Below, piece by piece: positions 39,348-49,011 of a stretch of 64,000 nucleotides of DNA. The translations under genes were made by a program, and so were the position numbers. Source of the DNA: Clostridiales bacterium (GTDB taxonomy: Bacteria > Bacillota > Clostridia > Christensenellales > Aristaeellaceae). Positions within the stretch are counted from its first letter, which is position 1. Each line of letters starts with the position of its first letter. A model generated the notes under the pieces. That model did not search any database and had not been told where the DNA came from. It saw only the letters and a program-made list of their open reading frames with translations. The stretch is from positions 21,283 to 85,282 of the forward strand of contig SVHC01000009.1 of the NCBI GenBank assembly GCA_015056055.1. Direction: 5' to 3'.

Positions 39348-40061
39348 TCATGCATTCATTTGTTCAGTCAGGCGGGCATTGAGCTTTGCAAGATCGCTTT
39401 CCTTCATCTGCGGTGTATCCGCAAGGGGGAAGGTGATGCCGAGGGAAGCATACTTCTCAATGCAGAGGGTACGGAAGGGGAGAAGTTCGACCTTCTTTAT
39501 GCAGGAATGGCCGCGAAGCAATTCTGCGAGGCGGTCGATATCCTCCTCATTATCATTGATGCCCGGAACCACGACATGGCGAATCCATGCATCGCGGCCG
39601 ATGGACTCAAGATATTCAAGGAAATCAAGCGCATTTTGGAGGCTGCCTTTGATGTACTCCCGATAGCTTTCCTCGGTGGTCATTTTGATATCGAGGAGCA
39701 CAAGATCAACCGTTTCAAGCAGCGCCTTTACAGAATCATCCAGCACCTCGCCGCAGGTATCAATGGCAATATGCAGCCCTTTTTCCTTCAGAAGCAGCGC
39801 CGTTTCGCGAACAAAATCCGCCTGAAGGCAGGGTTCGCCGCCCGAAAAGGTCACGCCGCCATCCTTGATATAGGGATAAAAGCGCAGGATCTTTTTGGCA
39901 ACATCGGCGTGATCCTGCTGGTTTTCCGCATGGCACTGCCACGTATCGGGGTTGTGGCAGTACGCGCAGCGGAGCGGGCACCCCTCGGTGAAAATCACCG
40001 AACGGACGCCCGGCCCGTCAACCGTGCCGAGGGACTGAATGCTGTGAACGTAGCCTTTCAT
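39348..40061 (-). CDS. pflA: Pyruvate formate-lyase activating enzyme
   Basis: Radical SAM activase that installs the glycyl radical in PflB. The 237 residues show VDGPGVRSVIFTEGCPLRCAY followed by CHNP (CxxxCxxC cluster at about residues 29-36), then GGVTFSGGEPCLQ and the IDTCG segment. It follows pflB by 9 bp, the usual pflBA order. Confidence 0.96.
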   Translation of the reverse strand: MKGYVHSIQSLGTVDGPGVRSVIFTEGCPLRCAYCHNPDTWQCHAENQQDHADVAKKILRFYPYIKDGGVTFSGGEPCLQADFVRETALLLKEKGLHIAIDTCGEVLDDSVKALLETVDLVLLDIKMTTEESYREYIKGSLQNALDFLEYLESIGRDAWIRHVVVPGINDNEEDIDRLAELLRGHSCIKKVELLPFRTLCIEKYASLGITFPLADTPQMKESDLAKLNARLTEQMNA

Positions 40062-40070
40062 GCCGCAGGA

Positions 40071-42308
40071 TTACATCTTCTCGTGGAAGGTACGGCTGAT
40101 AACTTCCTTCTGCTGTTCCTTGGAGAGCTTATGGAAGTTTACGGCATAGCCGGAAACGCGGATGGTGAGGTTCGGATAGAGTTCCGGATTCTCCATAGCG
40201 TCGATCAGCTTCTGGCGGTTGAGCACGTTTACGTTGATGTGGTGTGCCATCTGGCTGAAGTAGCCGCCGAGGATGTTCACCAGGTTGGAAACGCGCTCGT
40301 CATCGTTCTTGCCCAGAGCTTCGGGCACGATGGAGAAGGTGTTGGAAATACCGTCGCGGCAATCGTCGTAGGAAAGCTTGGCAACCGAGTTCAGGGAAGC
40401 CAGCGCACCGTTCTTTTCACGGTTGTGCATGGGGTTTGCACCCGGAGCAAAGGGTTCGCCTGCAGCGCGACCGTCGGGAGTTGCGCCGGTCTTCTTGCCG
40501 TAAACGACGTTGGAGGTGATGGTCAGAACAGACAGCGTATGGATGGCGCCGCGGTAGGTGGGATTCTTACGCAGCTCGGTAATAAGCGTGTGCAGAATTT
40601 CCTGGGCGATATTGTCCACGCGGTCGTCATCGTTGCCGAATTTCGGGAAATCGCCCTCGGTTTCAAAGCCGGTGATCACACCGCGCTCGTTGCGAACGGG
40701 GCGTACCTTGGCATACTTGATGGCGGAGAGGCTATCCGCGATAACGGAAAGACCTGCTGCGCCGAAAGCCATCAGGCGCTCGACCTCGGTATCGTGCAGA
40801 GCGAGCTGGACCTTTTCATAAGCGTACTTGTCATGCATGAAGTGGATGACGTTCATGGTATCCACATACTGTGCGGCGAGCCAGCTCATATAAATGTTCA
40901 GGCGCTCCATGACCTTGTCGTAGTCCAGAATTTCATCCGCCATAACTTCCATATCCGGACCGAGCTTGCCATTGAGCTTTTCTTCGTAGCCGCCGTTCAG
41001 TGCAAGCAGAAGAATCTTGGGCAGGTTGCAGCGTGCGCCGAAGAACTGCATCTGCTTGCCGACCTTCATTGCGCTTACGCAGCAGGCGATGGCGTAGTCG
41101 TCGCCGTAGGTGGGACGCATGAGGTCATCGTTCTCATACTGGATGGAATCGGTATCAATGGATACGCGTGCGCAGTAGCGCTTGAATGCCTCGGGCAGAT
41201 TTTCAGACCAGAGGATGGTGAGGTTCGGCTCCGGAGCGCAGCCGAGGTTGTACAGCGTGTGCAGGAAACGGAATGCCGTCTTGGTAACGAGAGTACGTCC
41301 GTCTTCGCCCATGCCGCCGACAACTTCGGTGATCCACATAGGATCGCCGCCGAAGAGCTCATTGTACTCGGGAGTACGCAGGTGGCGGATCATGCGCAGC
41401 TTGATAACGAACTGATCGATGAGTTCCTGTGCGCCTTCTTCGGTGAGCAGACCGCGACGGATATCGCGCTCAAGATAGATATCAATGAAGGTGCCGGTGC
41501 GTCCAAGGGACATGGCGGCGCCGTTTTGCTCCTTGTTGGCGGCAAGGTAACCGAAGTACAGCCACTGAATGGCTTCGGTTGCATTCTCTGCGGGGCGGGA
41601 AATATCGCAGCCGTACAGAGCAGCCATATCGCGCAGCTTGCCAAGGAAGTCGATCTGCTTATAGAGTTCCTCGGTCAGACGGATGCGATCTTCCGTCATG
41701 CGGTTGTGGCCAAGATTTTCCTTATCCTTCTTCTTTTCCGCAATGAGGTAGTCGATACCATACAGAGCGATACGGCGATAGTCGCCGATGATGCGGCCGC
41801 GGCCGTAAGCATCCGGAAGTCCCGTCAGAATGCCGACATGGCGCATGGCGCGCATATCTTCGGTGTAAGCGCGGAAAACACCGTCGTTGTGCGTGGTGCG
41901 GTAATGGAAAGAACGCTCAACTTCTTCGCCCAGTTCGTAGCCGTAAGCCTTGCAGGCACTGCGTGCCATACGGATACCGCCGAAGGGGTTGACGCCGCGC
42001 TCAAGAGGAGCACCGGTCTGCAGACCGACGATGATTTCGTCTTCCTTCTTAAGATATGCGGCGGGGTAGTTCAGAAGGGAGGAAACGGTGTTCGTATCAA
42101 TGCTGATAACGCCGCCCTTTTCGCGTTCTTCCTTCAGCTTTGCTTCAAAAGCCTCCATGAGACGCTGGGTACGTGCGGAGGGGCCGGCAAGGAATGCCTC
42201 ATCTCCGGTATAGGGGGTATAGTTTTTCTGAACAAAATCCCTGACATCGGTCTTTTCACACCAGTTGCCCGGAATAAATGTTTCCCATGCGGTTTTAAGC
42301 TGTTCCAT
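40071..42308 (-). CDS. pflB: Formate C-acetyltransferase (pyruvate formate-lyase)
   Basis: Glycyl-radical enzyme splitting pyruvate to acetyl-CoA and formate. With 745 residues from ATG 42308 ([16 protein letters not shown]) it matches family size. The catalytic Cys-Cys pair lies in [19 protein letters not shown], and the glycyl-radical motif VRVSGYAV(N) is about 25 residues before the C-terminus (read here as [11 protein letters not shown]). The open frame upstream to 42545 runs through the promoter and is not coding. Ribosome binding site agagaggtata. Confidence 0.96.
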   Translation of the reverse strand: MEQLKTAWETFIPGNWCEKTDVRDFVQKNYTPYTGDEAFLAGPSARTQRLMEAFEAKLKEEREKGGVISIDTNTVSSLLNYPAAYLKKEDEIIVGLQTGAPLERGVNPFGGIRMARSACKAYGYELGEEVERSFHYRTTHNDGVFRAYTEDMRAMRHVGILTGLPDAYGRGRIIGDYRRIALYGIDYLIAEKKKDKENLGHNRMTEDRIRLTEELYKQIDFLGKLRDMAALYGCDISRPAENATEAIQWLYFGYLAANKEQNGAAMSLGRTGTFIDIYLERDIRRGLLTEEGAQELIDQFVIKLRMIRHLRTPEYNELFGGDPMWITEVVGGMGEDGRTLVTKTAFRFLHTLYNLGCAPEPNLTILWSENLPEAFKRYCARVSIDTDSIQYENDDLMRPTYGDDYAIACCVSAMKVGKQMQFFGARCNLPKILLLALNGGYEEKLNGKLGPDMEVMADEILDYDKVMERLNIYMSWLAAQYVDTMNVIHFMHDKYAYEKVQLALHDTEVERLMAFGAAGLSVIADSLSAIKYAKVRPVRNERGVITGFETEGDFPKFGNDDDRVDNIAQEILHTLITELRKNPTYRGAIHTLSVLTITSNVVYGKKTGATPDGRAAGEPFAPGANPMHNREKNGALASLNSVAKLSYDDCRDGISNTFSIVPEALGKNDDERVSNLVNILGGYFSQMAHHINVNVLNRQKLIDAMENPELYPNLTIRVSGYAVNFHKLSKEQQKEVISRTFHEKM

Positions 42309-42461
42309 ATTCTTATACCTCTCTTTTCTGTGATGTAGGTCCTGCGAGAAAGCAAAAAGGCAGCTTTGCTCCTCGCAAAACTGCCCAGACGGTCGGCATA
42401 TAACACTCCACGTTTCCCTTGTGTTTTTCACAAATTCCGTCAGTCGCGTGAAGCCATTTAT

Positions 42462-42490
42462 ACTGTACCACAATGCCATATGGCTGTCAA
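42462..42490 (-). promoter_or_regulatory. pflBA promoter
   Basis: TTGACA (42490-42485), 17 bp, TACAGT (42467-42462) on the minus strand, giving a leader of about 145 bases before pflB. Confidence 0.75.
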
Positions 42491-42506
42491 GCAAAGGCCA
42501 GTTCAT

Positions 42507-42528
42507 TTTTGTGAAAACTTTCACAAAA
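42507..42528. promoter_or_regulatory. Rex-type redox operator upstream of pflB
   Basis: Perfect palindrome TTTTGTGAAA-AC-TTTCACAAAA, containing the Rex consensus TTGTGA-N6-TCACAA. It lies 16 bp upstream of the pflB -35 box. Rex is the NADH/NAD-sensing repressor of fermentation genes in Firmicutes. A second, shorter TTGTG-N5-CACAA palindrome is at 42419-42433 in the leader. Confidence 0.72.
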
Positions 42529-42602
42529 GACCCGAGTGAAACCACACCTTCCGACCAATAGTGCGCGGATTTACAGTATAAATATACCCCAAAATCGACA
42601 CG

Positions 42603-42633
42603 ACAAAACAGGCAATCCTACGAGGAAAGCCTG
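42603..42633 (-). terminator. Terminator of radC
   Basis: Minus strand: caggc ... gcctg with inner tcc/gga pairing, then TTTTGT; it separates radC from the pflB promoter. Confidence 0.7.
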
Positions 42634-42646
42634 CTTCCTCCTGTGA

Positions 42647-43357
42647 TTATTCTTCTTTCAGCCATACTTCCCCGGAAGGAGCATTTTTACCCTGACCCGA
42701 CCAGAGAACATCGGAAATTTTGCCCTGCTTTCGCATGCTGATTCCTTTGCCGCCCGCTACCAGAATATGATCCAGCAGCGGAACACCCGCGCCGCTTAAA
42801 ACCCGGATTGCATTTTCCGTGGCTTTGACATCCGCCGGTGACAAAGCGCAGCCGCTGCCGGGATGATTATGACCGATAATGGCATATTCCGCCCCGGTTT
42901 TCAGGCATGCCTCCAGCAAAAGTCCGGGAGCAAAGCTGGTTTCATCCACAATGCCATAGCTGAGAATGTACCGCGAAACAACGTGAAATTCCTCATCCAA
43001 TGCAAAAAGCAGCGCTGCTTCCCGCCGCTCCAGAAACATCTGCGCGGTCATATACCGGCAGGCTGCCTGCACGGAAGCAATCTTCATATCGTCTGTGCTG
43101 CTGACACGCGAAGCCCTCGCTATATCCCAGATGAACGACAGCATATCCACACCCTCCGGCGGCAAACCCGGAATTGCTTCCAGTTCCTGCCGCAGCAGGT
43201 CCTTTGGCATTTCGCATATGTAGCGCAGCGTGGTATGCCGATCAAAGATGGCATCGGCAATATCGCCCGATTCCTCCGGCGCGACAAAACAATTCAGGAG
43301 CCGCAAAAGCAGCTCCCTCTCTGCCAAGATCCGCTGAGCGAACTTGTTTTCTTTCAT
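42647..43357 (-). CDS. radC: RadC family JAB/MPN-domain protein
   Basis: A 236-residue RadC-like protein: N-terminal helix-hairpin-helix (LEAIPGLPPEGVDML) and C-terminal MPN domain with the JAMM metal motif HNHPGSGCALSPADVKAT. The biological role of RadC is unsettled despite its old DNA-repair name. It follows the sugar isomerase gene by 6 bp. Confidence 0.92.
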   Translation of the reverse strand: MKENKFAQRILAERELLLRLLNCFVAPEESGDIADAIFDRHTTLRYICEMPKDLLRQELEAIPGLPPEGVDMLSFIWDIARASRVSSTDDMKIASVQAACRYMTAQMFLERREAALLFALDEEFHVVSRYILSYGIVDETSFAPGLLLEACLKTGAEYAIIGHNHPGSGCALSPADVKATENAIRVLSGAGVPLLDHILVAGGKGISMRKQGKISDVLWSGQGKNAPSGEVWLKEE

Positions 43358-43363
43358 GGAATT

Positions 43364-44188
43364 TTAGATGCCCAGAGCTTTGAGCGTGTCGCGGCTCATC
43401 TGCGCAGCCTCAAGGGGCGTGCGGCCAACGGACATATCCTGCTCAACGACGAACCACTGTGCGCCGCCTGCAAGACCTGCCTCCACGATGGAAGCGACAT
43501 TCTGACTGCCATGACCGACAGGACGGAATTCGAATTCGACATTTGCGCTGTTGGTGCCGTCATCGGTACCGTCCGCATTGACGAGCGCATAGGGCTGACC
43601 GCCGCGGCGACCCACATAGTCCTTCAGGTGGACAACGGGGCAGCGACCGGCATACTTGGAAACGTATGCCGCCGGGTCTTCACCCGCATATTTTACCCAG
43701 CAGGTATCAATTTCCGTCTTGAGAATGCAGGAAGGTACCGCATCATACAGGAAATCGAGGCCGTACTGACCGCTCAAGGTAATGAATTCAAAATCGTGGT
43801 TGTGATACAGAAGCTGAATGCCCGCTTCTTTGCACAGGCGACCGAACTTATAGATCACCTGAATCGCATGGGCAAAGCCCGGTCCGCCGGGACGCATATT
43901 GTCATCCAGATAGGGGATGGCAATATATTCGCAGCCGATGGTCTTGTGGAATGCGATTTCGCCTTCCATATCAGCCTCGATCTGTGCGATGGAAAGATGG
44001 TTCGAGAAGCCCTTCAGGCCAATCTCGTCCAGCATGGCGCGGACTTCTTCTGCGCTGTGGCCATAAAAACCGGCGAACTCAACGCCGTCATAGCCCATTT
44101 CCTTGAGCGCCTTGAGAACGGCGTACAAATCCTGCTGTGCCTCGTCACGGGCGGAAAAAATCTGATAGGCTACGGATGCCTTTTTCAT
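43364..44188 (-). CDS. Sugar phosphate isomerase/epimerase family protein
   Basis: A 274-residue xylose-isomerase-like TIM barrel (AP endonuclease 2 superfamily). Typical metal ligands are in GVEFAGFYG, LLYHNHDFEF, TEIDTCWVKYAGEDP and VVHLKDY. Substrate is unknown; homologues act on myo-inosose, tagatose or other ketoses. It lies between glgA and radC in the same orientation. Ribosome binding site aaaggagaaa. Confidence 0.88.
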   Translation of the reverse strand: MKKASVAYQIFSARDEAQQDLYAVLKALKEMGYDGVEFAGFYGHSAEEVRAMLDEIGLKGFSNHLSIAQIEADMEGEIAFHKTIGCEYIAIPYLDDNMRPGGPGFAHAIQVIYKFGRLCKEAGIQLLYHNHDFEFITLSGQYGLDFLYDAVPSCILKTEIDTCWVKYAGEDPAAYVSKYAGRCPVVHLKDYVGRRGGQPYALVNADGTDDGTNSANVEFEFRPVGHGSQNVASIVEAGLAGGAQWFVVEQDMSVGRTPLEAAQMSRDTLKALGI

Positions 44189-44219
44189 GGTGCGTATTTC
44201 TCCTTTAATCGGATACGGA

Positions 44220-45911
44220 TTACTCAGCAGCTTCCGTTTCAGTCTTCTTTTTGCGGGGAGCGCGCTTTTTCGGCGCTTCAGCCGGAGCTTCTGCTGCCTC
44301 GGCGGGAACGTCAGCCGCCTTTTTGCGGGTAGTGCGCTTCTTAGGTGCTTCAGCCGGAGCTTCTGCTGCCTCGGCGGGAGCCTCCGCCTTTTTGCGGGTG
44401 GTGCGCTTTTTCGGCGCCTCGGTGACTTCGCCGTCAGCGGCCTTTTTTACCGTAGATTTCGACTTTTTTTTTGCTTTTTCCTCGATCGAAGTATACAGAT
44501 CGAGGTATGCCTGGGCAGACTTGTTCCAGCCGTATTCGCCCTGCATGGCGCGCTTGGCGAGCATTTCGATCGTTTCGCGCTCCTCGGAATAGAGCTTCAT
44601 GGCTCTTTCGATTACATAGAGCATATCATGCGCATTGTAATTGAGGAAGGTGAAGCCGTTGCCTGCGCCGGTGTACTCGTTGTAGGAAAGAACGGTATCG
44701 CGCAGACCGCCGGTTTCGCGGGTAATGGGCAGGGTGCCGTAGCGCAGAGCGATCATCTGACTGAGTCCGCAGGGCTCGAACATGGAGGGCATCAGGAAGA
44801 AATCACATGCCGCATAAATCTGATGTGCAAGCACATGGTTCATTTCGATGCGTGCCGCAAGCTGGCCTGCATACTTCCACTGTGCCCAGCCGAACAGATC
44901 GACATAGCGATCCTCGCCCTTGCCAAGGATGACGAGCTGTGCGCCGGTCTTCATGATTTCATCAAGCACGCGCTCCACCAGGTCCAGACCCTTCTGACCG
45001 GACAGGCGGGTAACCATACCGATAAGCGGTCGGGAGGCATTCTCCTCCAGACCCAGCATGCGCTGCAGGGCGAGCTTGTTTTCAATCTTGTCCGCAAAGG
45101 TATCGGCGGAGTAATTCTTCACCAGAGCCTTATCGGTAGCCGGGTCGTACTCCTCCATATCGATGCCGTTGAGCACGCCGGAGAGATCATCGATGCGGCT
45201 GCGGAGCAGACCGTCGAGCTGTTCGCCGTAGTAAGCGGTCTGAATTTCCTGTGCATAGGTGGGGGATACGGTGGTGACCTTATCGGCAAATACGATGCCG
45301 CCCTTCATGAAGCTGCATGCGCCGTAGAATTCCAGGTGGTCCCTGTCGTATGCCCAGTCGCCCAGCGCGAAGTAGCCCTCGATTTCGGAAATCGGGAACA
45401 CGCCCTGGTACTTGAGATTGTGAATGGTATAAACCGTGCGGATATTCTTATACAGATCCTTCTCGCGGTACTGTGCCTCCAGCAGGGCGGGAATCATACC
45501 CGTCTGCCAGTCGTGGCAGTGCAGAACATCCGGTACGAAATCGATATACGGCAGAGCCTCGAGCACCGCGCGGCAGAAATAGCTGAAGCGCTCGCCCTCG
45601 TCGCCGCCCGCGCCGTAGATATAGCCGCGGTCGAAGTACTGCATGTTATCAACAAAATAGAACGTTACACCCTCGTGAACCAGCTTTTCGATGCCGACAT
45701 ACTGACGGCGCCAACCCAGATTGATATAGAAATACAGGCTGTGCTCCATCTTTTCGCGGTATTTTTCGGGGATTTCGCGATACAGCGGCAGGATTACGCG
45801 AACATCTTCGCCGCGGCGCACCAGTTCCTTGGAAAGGGCGCCGACAACGTCAGCCAGACCACCGGTTTTGACAAACGGAACACATTCGCTTGCCGCAAAC
45901 AGAATTTTCAT
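44220..45911 (-). CDS. glgA: Glycogen synthase with a lysine/alanine/proline-rich C-terminal tail
   Basis: GT5 enzyme adding glucose from ADP-glucose to glycogen. The ADP-glucose motif KTGGLADV is at residues 15-22; the catalytic C-terminal lobe has SMFEPCGLSQMIALRYGTLP and ETGGLRDTV. The core ends near residue 478. The last 85 residues are a low-complexity, strongly basic tail with APKKRTTRKK repeated twice and a third APKKRAPRKK variant, joined by AEAPAEAAEAPAEAP-type linkers. Such tails look like histone H1 or AT-hook tails. Start ATG 45911 follows ggagg. The tail might bind glycogen phosphate, RNA or DNA; this is unknown. Confidence 0.94.
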   Translation of the reverse strand: MKILFAASECVPFVKTGGLADVVGALSKELVRRGEDVRVILPLYREIPEKYREKMEHSLYFYINLGWRRQYVGIEKLVHEGVTFYFVDNMQYFDRGYIYGAGGDEGERFSYFCRAVLEALPYIDFVPDVLHCHDWQTGMIPALLEAQYREKDLYKNIRTVYTIHNLKYQGVFPISEIEGYFALGDWAYDRDHLEFYGACSFMKGGIVFADKVTTVSPTYAQEIQTAYYGEQLDGLLRSRIDDLSGVLNGIDMEEYDPATDKALVKNYSADTFADKIENKLALQRMLGLEENASRPLIGMVTRLSGQKGLDLVERVLDEIMKTGAQLVILGKGEDRYVDLFGWAQWKYAGQLAARIEMNHVLAHQIYAACDFFLMPSMFEPCGLSQMIALRYGTLPITRETGGLRDTVLSYNEYTGAGNGFTFLNYNAHDMLYVIERAMKLYSEERETIEMLAKRAMQGEYGWNKSAQAYLDLYTSIEEKAKKKSKSTVKKAADGEVTEAPKKRTTRKKAEAPAEAAEAPAEAPKKRTTRKKAADVPAEAAEAPAEAPKKRAPRKKKTETEAAE

Positions 45912-45959
45912 GGGGAGCCTCCTTAGAATGCGATAATAAATCGATTTGCCCATCGGGCA

Positions 45960-45987
45960 GCAATGGCGACATTTCTGCCGCCATTGC
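45960..45987 (-). other. Hairpin in the glgD-glgA intergenic region
   Basis: Perfect 9-bp stem gcaatggcg / cgccattgc with a 10-base loop in the 107-bp gap between glgD and glgA. There is no T-tail, so it may be a transcript-processing or stability element rather than a terminator. Confidence 0.45.
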
Positions 45988-46018
45988 CGGATTGAAGCGC
46001 TTTATGTGCGGAACGCGG

Positions 46019-47155
46019 TTACAGCGTTACATTTTTGCCGATAACAATCGGATACTGACGCTGACCAATCAGGCGGCCATAGCTGCGGATGGTAACGGCC
46101 TTATCGAAGATAACGTTCTCCAGTTCGCAGTTTGCCTGAATTTCGCCGTCCTGCATGATGATGGAATTGCGGATAACCGCGCCGGGCGCAACCTTTACGC
46201 CGCGGAAGAGGACGCTGTTTTCAACCGTACCGGCGATTTCGCAGCCGTCCGCCACGAGGGAATTGACGACCCTTGCGCCGGGCAGGTACTTCGCGGGAAC
46301 TTCGTCGCGTACCTTGGTGTAGATCGGGTTCGTCTTGAACAGTTCGGAACGGACGGAGTGATCGATCACTTCCATGTTGAACGCGAAGTAGTTCTTGACG
46401 GTTTCGATGCGGCGATGGTAGCCCTTGAACTCATAGCCGTACACGCGCAGAAGACCATTGTGCACATATTTCTGCAGAAGGTCGCGGTACATGTCGTGCA
46501 TGCCGTGAGAGAAGGCCTGATCAACCAGATGCATCAGCAGCGTGCGCTTGATGATCATGACATCCATCAGATAGTTGGGATAGGTCGCAACGTTGGGATT
46601 GACTTCCATATCCATCACGCGGCCTTCCTCGTCAATATTGGCGAAAGCATGGCTGGCGGAGGTGGAAGCGGAATAATCCACGTCCGTCGGACGGGCCTTT
46701 GCATACATCACGGTGATATCCGCGTTGGTTGCGAGATGCTGCTCGAACATTTCGTCAAACTTGGCGTTGAAAACCGTGTGGCTGCCGGTGAAGACCACAT
46801 AATCCTGCTTGGAACGGCGCAGGAAGCCTGCATTGGAGCGCAGAGCATCCAGATTGCCGGAATATTCGCCCACGTTTTCACGGGTCAGGAACGGAGGCAG
46901 GATGCGCAGACCGTCGATACGGGTGTGCAGATCCCATTCCTTGCCGCTGCCCAGATGATCCATCAGCGAATGATAGTTTTTCTGCATGATGACGCCGACA
47001 TTCTTGATGCCGGTATTTACCAGATTGGAAAGCACAAAGTCGATCATCCTGTAGCGTGCTGCCACGGGCAGAGCCGCAACCGCGCGGGACGCGGTCATTT
47101 CGCGCAGGGTAAGATCATCTTTGGTGGTATAGACGATGCCCATCAAGTTTTTCAT
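46019..47155 (-). CDS. glgD: GlgD, ADP-glucose pyrophosphorylase-like subunit
   Basis: A 378-residue GlgC homologue. It lacks the canonical GGxGxRL nucleotide-binding loop of GlgC at its N-terminus (it reads [20 protein letters not shown]), as expected for the regulatory GlgD subunit of Firmicutes. A C-terminal left-handed beta-helix follows. It overlaps glgC by 4 bp (ATGA) and precedes glgA. Confidence 0.93.
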   Translation of the reverse strand: MKNLMGIVYTTKDDLTLREMTASRAVAALPVAARYRMIDFVLSNLVNTGIKNVGVIMQKNYHSLMDHLGSGKEWDLHTRIDGLRILPPFLTRENVGEYSGNLDALRSNAGFLRRSKQDYVVFTGSHTVFNAKFDEMFEQHLATNADITVMYAKARPTDVDYSASTSASHAFANIDEEGRVMDMEVNPNVATYPNYLMDVMIIKRTLLMHLVDQAFSHGMHDMYRDLLQKYVHNGLLRVYGYEFKGYHRRIETVKNYFAFNMEVIDHSVRSELFKTNPIYTKVRDEVPAKYLPGARVVNSLVADGCEIAGTVENSVLFRGVKVAPGAVIRNSIIMQDGEIQANCELENVIFDKAVTIRSYGRLIGQRQYPIVIGKNVTL

Positions 47156-48348
47156 TTTGCGCCAGCTCCCTTCAGCGTGTTGTTATCCGCCTGTTCGCCT
47201 GCCGCCACGTGCGTGCCTGCGGGCATATTCGTCGAATAGCCGATGAGCGCGATTGCGCCTTCCGCCTCGCCGATAACGCTGTTTTCGCCAATGACGCATT
47301 CCTCGGATACGATGGCGCGCGTAACGCTTGCGCCCGCCTTAATGACGGTGCCGGGCATAACGACAGCGTCGATGACGCTTGCGCCTTCTTCAACCACAAC
47401 GCCTGCGAACAGAACGCTGTTTTTGACCGTGCCGTAAACTTCGCAGCCTTCGGTGATCATGGAACCGACGATTTCGGCATTCGGGCCGGCATAGTGCGGC
47501 GGCATGATGGGACTGCGGGCGTAGATGCGCCAGTAATGATCGGCCAGATTGAATACGGGATTTTCGCCCAGGATGTCCATGTGTGCCTCCCAGAGGCTCG
47601 CGATGGTTCCGACATCCTTCCAGTAATCCTCGAACGCATAGGCCATCAGCTTGCGGCCTTCGTTCAGCATGGTGGGAATAATATTCTTACCAAAGTCGTT
47701 CTGAGAATTCGGGTTGGCTTCGTCCTCGGTGAGATACTTCTTCAGAACCGGCCAGGTGAATACGTAAACGCCCATGGAAGCCAGATTGCTCTTGGGCTGC
47801 TTGGGCTTCTCTTCAAATTCGGTGATGCAGTGCTCCTCGTCGGTATTCATGATACCGAAGCTGGGAGCAACCTCCCACGGAACGGGGCGAACCGCAACGG
47901 TCAGATCCGCGCCGTTCTTGATATGGAAATCCAGCATCTTGCTGTAGTCCATCTTATAAATGTGGTCACCGGAGAGGATCAGGACATAGTCCGGATCGTA
48001 CTGCTCGATGAAAGCCATATTCTGGTAGATAGCGTTTGCCGTGCCGCGATACCACTCGCCGCCGGCGCCGCTCATATACGGAGGCAGTACGAATACGCCG
48101 CCATTGTGCAAGTCCAGATCCCAAGTCTGACCGGAACCGATATAGCTGTTCAGTTCAAGGGGCTGATACTGCGTCAGCACACCTACTACGTCAATACCGG
48201 AATTGGAGCAGTTGGAGAGCGGGAAGTCGATGATCCGGTACTTGCCACCGAAGGGAACGGCAGGCTTAGCAACGGTCTTGGTGAGCAATCCCAAACGGCT
48301 TCCCTGTCCGCCTGCAAGCAGCATGGCGATACAGTTCTTTTTTCTCAT
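47152..48348 (-). CDS. glgC: Glucose-1-phosphate adenylyltransferase
   Basis: Catalytic subunit making ADP-glucose for glycogen. Motifs: [14 protein letters not shown] near the N-terminus, [20 protein letters not shown], and the catalytic Asp region [12 protein letters not shown]. With 398 residues from ATG 48348 it matches family size; the open frame to 48381 begins with TTG and has no ribosome binding site. First gene of glgC-glgD-glgA; no branching enzyme gene is in the window. Confidence 0.96.
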   Translation of the reverse strand: MRKKNCIAMLLAGGQGSRLGLLTKTVAKPAVPFGGKYRIIDFPLSNCSNSGIDVVGVLTQYQPLELNSYIGSGQTWDLDLHNGGVFVLPPYMSGAGGEWYRGTANAIYQNMAFIEQYDPDYVLILSGDHIYKMDYSKMLDFHIKNGADLTVAVRPVPWEVAPSFGIMNTDEEHCITEFEEKPKQPKSNLASMGVYVFTWPVLKKYLTEDEANPNSQNDFGKNIIPTMLNEGRKLMAYAFEDYWKDVGTIASLWEAHMDILGENPVFNLADHYWRIYARSPIMPPHYAGPNAEIVGSMITEGCEVYGTVKNSVLFAGVVVEEGASVIDAVVMPGTVIKAGASVTRAIVSEECVIGENSVIGEAEGAIALIGYSTNMPAGTHVAAGEQADNNTLKGAGAK

Positions 48349-48405
48349 GGCAAAATCACTCCCAGAATTGTAATAGTCCAAACATGGACTTTAATTCCCC
48401 TTAAC

Positions 48406-48446
48406 ATTATATCAGATAATTATATAACACGCTAGTATTAACGCAA
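48406..48446 (-). promoter_or_regulatory. glg operon promoter region
   Basis: TTGCGT (48446-48441), 16 bp, TATAAT (48424-48419); a second TATAAT occurs at 48411-48406. A small agtcca-aaca-tggact hairpin lies in the leader just before glgC. Confidence 0.55.
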
Positions 48447-48474
48447 AATTTCTTTCGTTAAAACTAATTTAAAC

Positions 48475-49011
48475 TTACAATTTTTGGGCATATTGCGCAA
48501 GCCATGCCTTCCAAACCTTGTAATCCGGCTGAATTTTTGCAACCATCTGCCAGAATCGGGGCGAATGGTTGAATTCATACAGATGACACAATTCATGGAT
48601 CACAACATAGTCAAGCGCCTCGCCGGGAGCTTTGATGAGTTTCCAGTTGAAATTGAGATTGCCTTTTCGCGAACAGCTGCCCCAGCGGGTTTTCTGTTCC
48701 CGGATGGTAATGCGGTTCGGCCTTGCGTTTCCCAGCATCGGCGCAAAATATTCGATGCGCTCGCAGATTCTGTCCTTCGCCTGCTGCGAAAGAGATGCCT
48801 TGTCCTCCCGGCTGACGGAGGGTTTCAGGCGTTCCTGCTCCGTAAGAATCCAGTCCCGCGCCTCCAGCACAATCCTGTCCACCTCGCGGAGCCTCGCCTG
48901 GCGGGGCGCATATACGCGAACGCCCTTGTCCTCCACATGGATGGATACCTTTGAGGAGGATGTGGAATGAATCAGCGAATAGACGATATCGCCGGTTTTT
49001 CGCTGCATCAT
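48475..49011 (-). CDS. YgjP-like zinc metallopeptidase (DUF45)
   Basis: A 178-residue single-domain metallopeptidase with zinc motif VIHELCHLYEFNHSPRFW and the RTRWGSCS-like stretch KTRWGSCSRKGNLNFNW. This is the YgjP / SprT-related family, of unknown physiological substrate. It overlaps the MreB-like gene by 4 bp. Confidence 0.9.
   Translation of the reverse strand: MMQRKTGDIVYSLIHSTSSSKVSIHVEDKGVRVYAPRQARLREVDRIVLEARDWILTEQERLKPSVSREDKASLSQQAKDRICERIEYFAPMLGNARPNRITIREQKTRWGSCSRKGNLNFNWKLIKAPGEALDYVVIHELCHLYEFNHSPRFWQMVAKIQPDYKVWKAWLAQYAQKL

Noticed and set aside
39360-42338. 992-codon plus-strand open frame opposite pflA and pflB
   Set aside because: Both opposite genes are complete with catalytic motifs; the antisense product resembles nothing and lacks a start signal.
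42419-42433. Second TTGTG-N5-CACAA palindrome as a full Rex operator
   Set aside because: The spacing is 5 rather than 8 between these half-sites, so it is mentioned only as a possible weak site.
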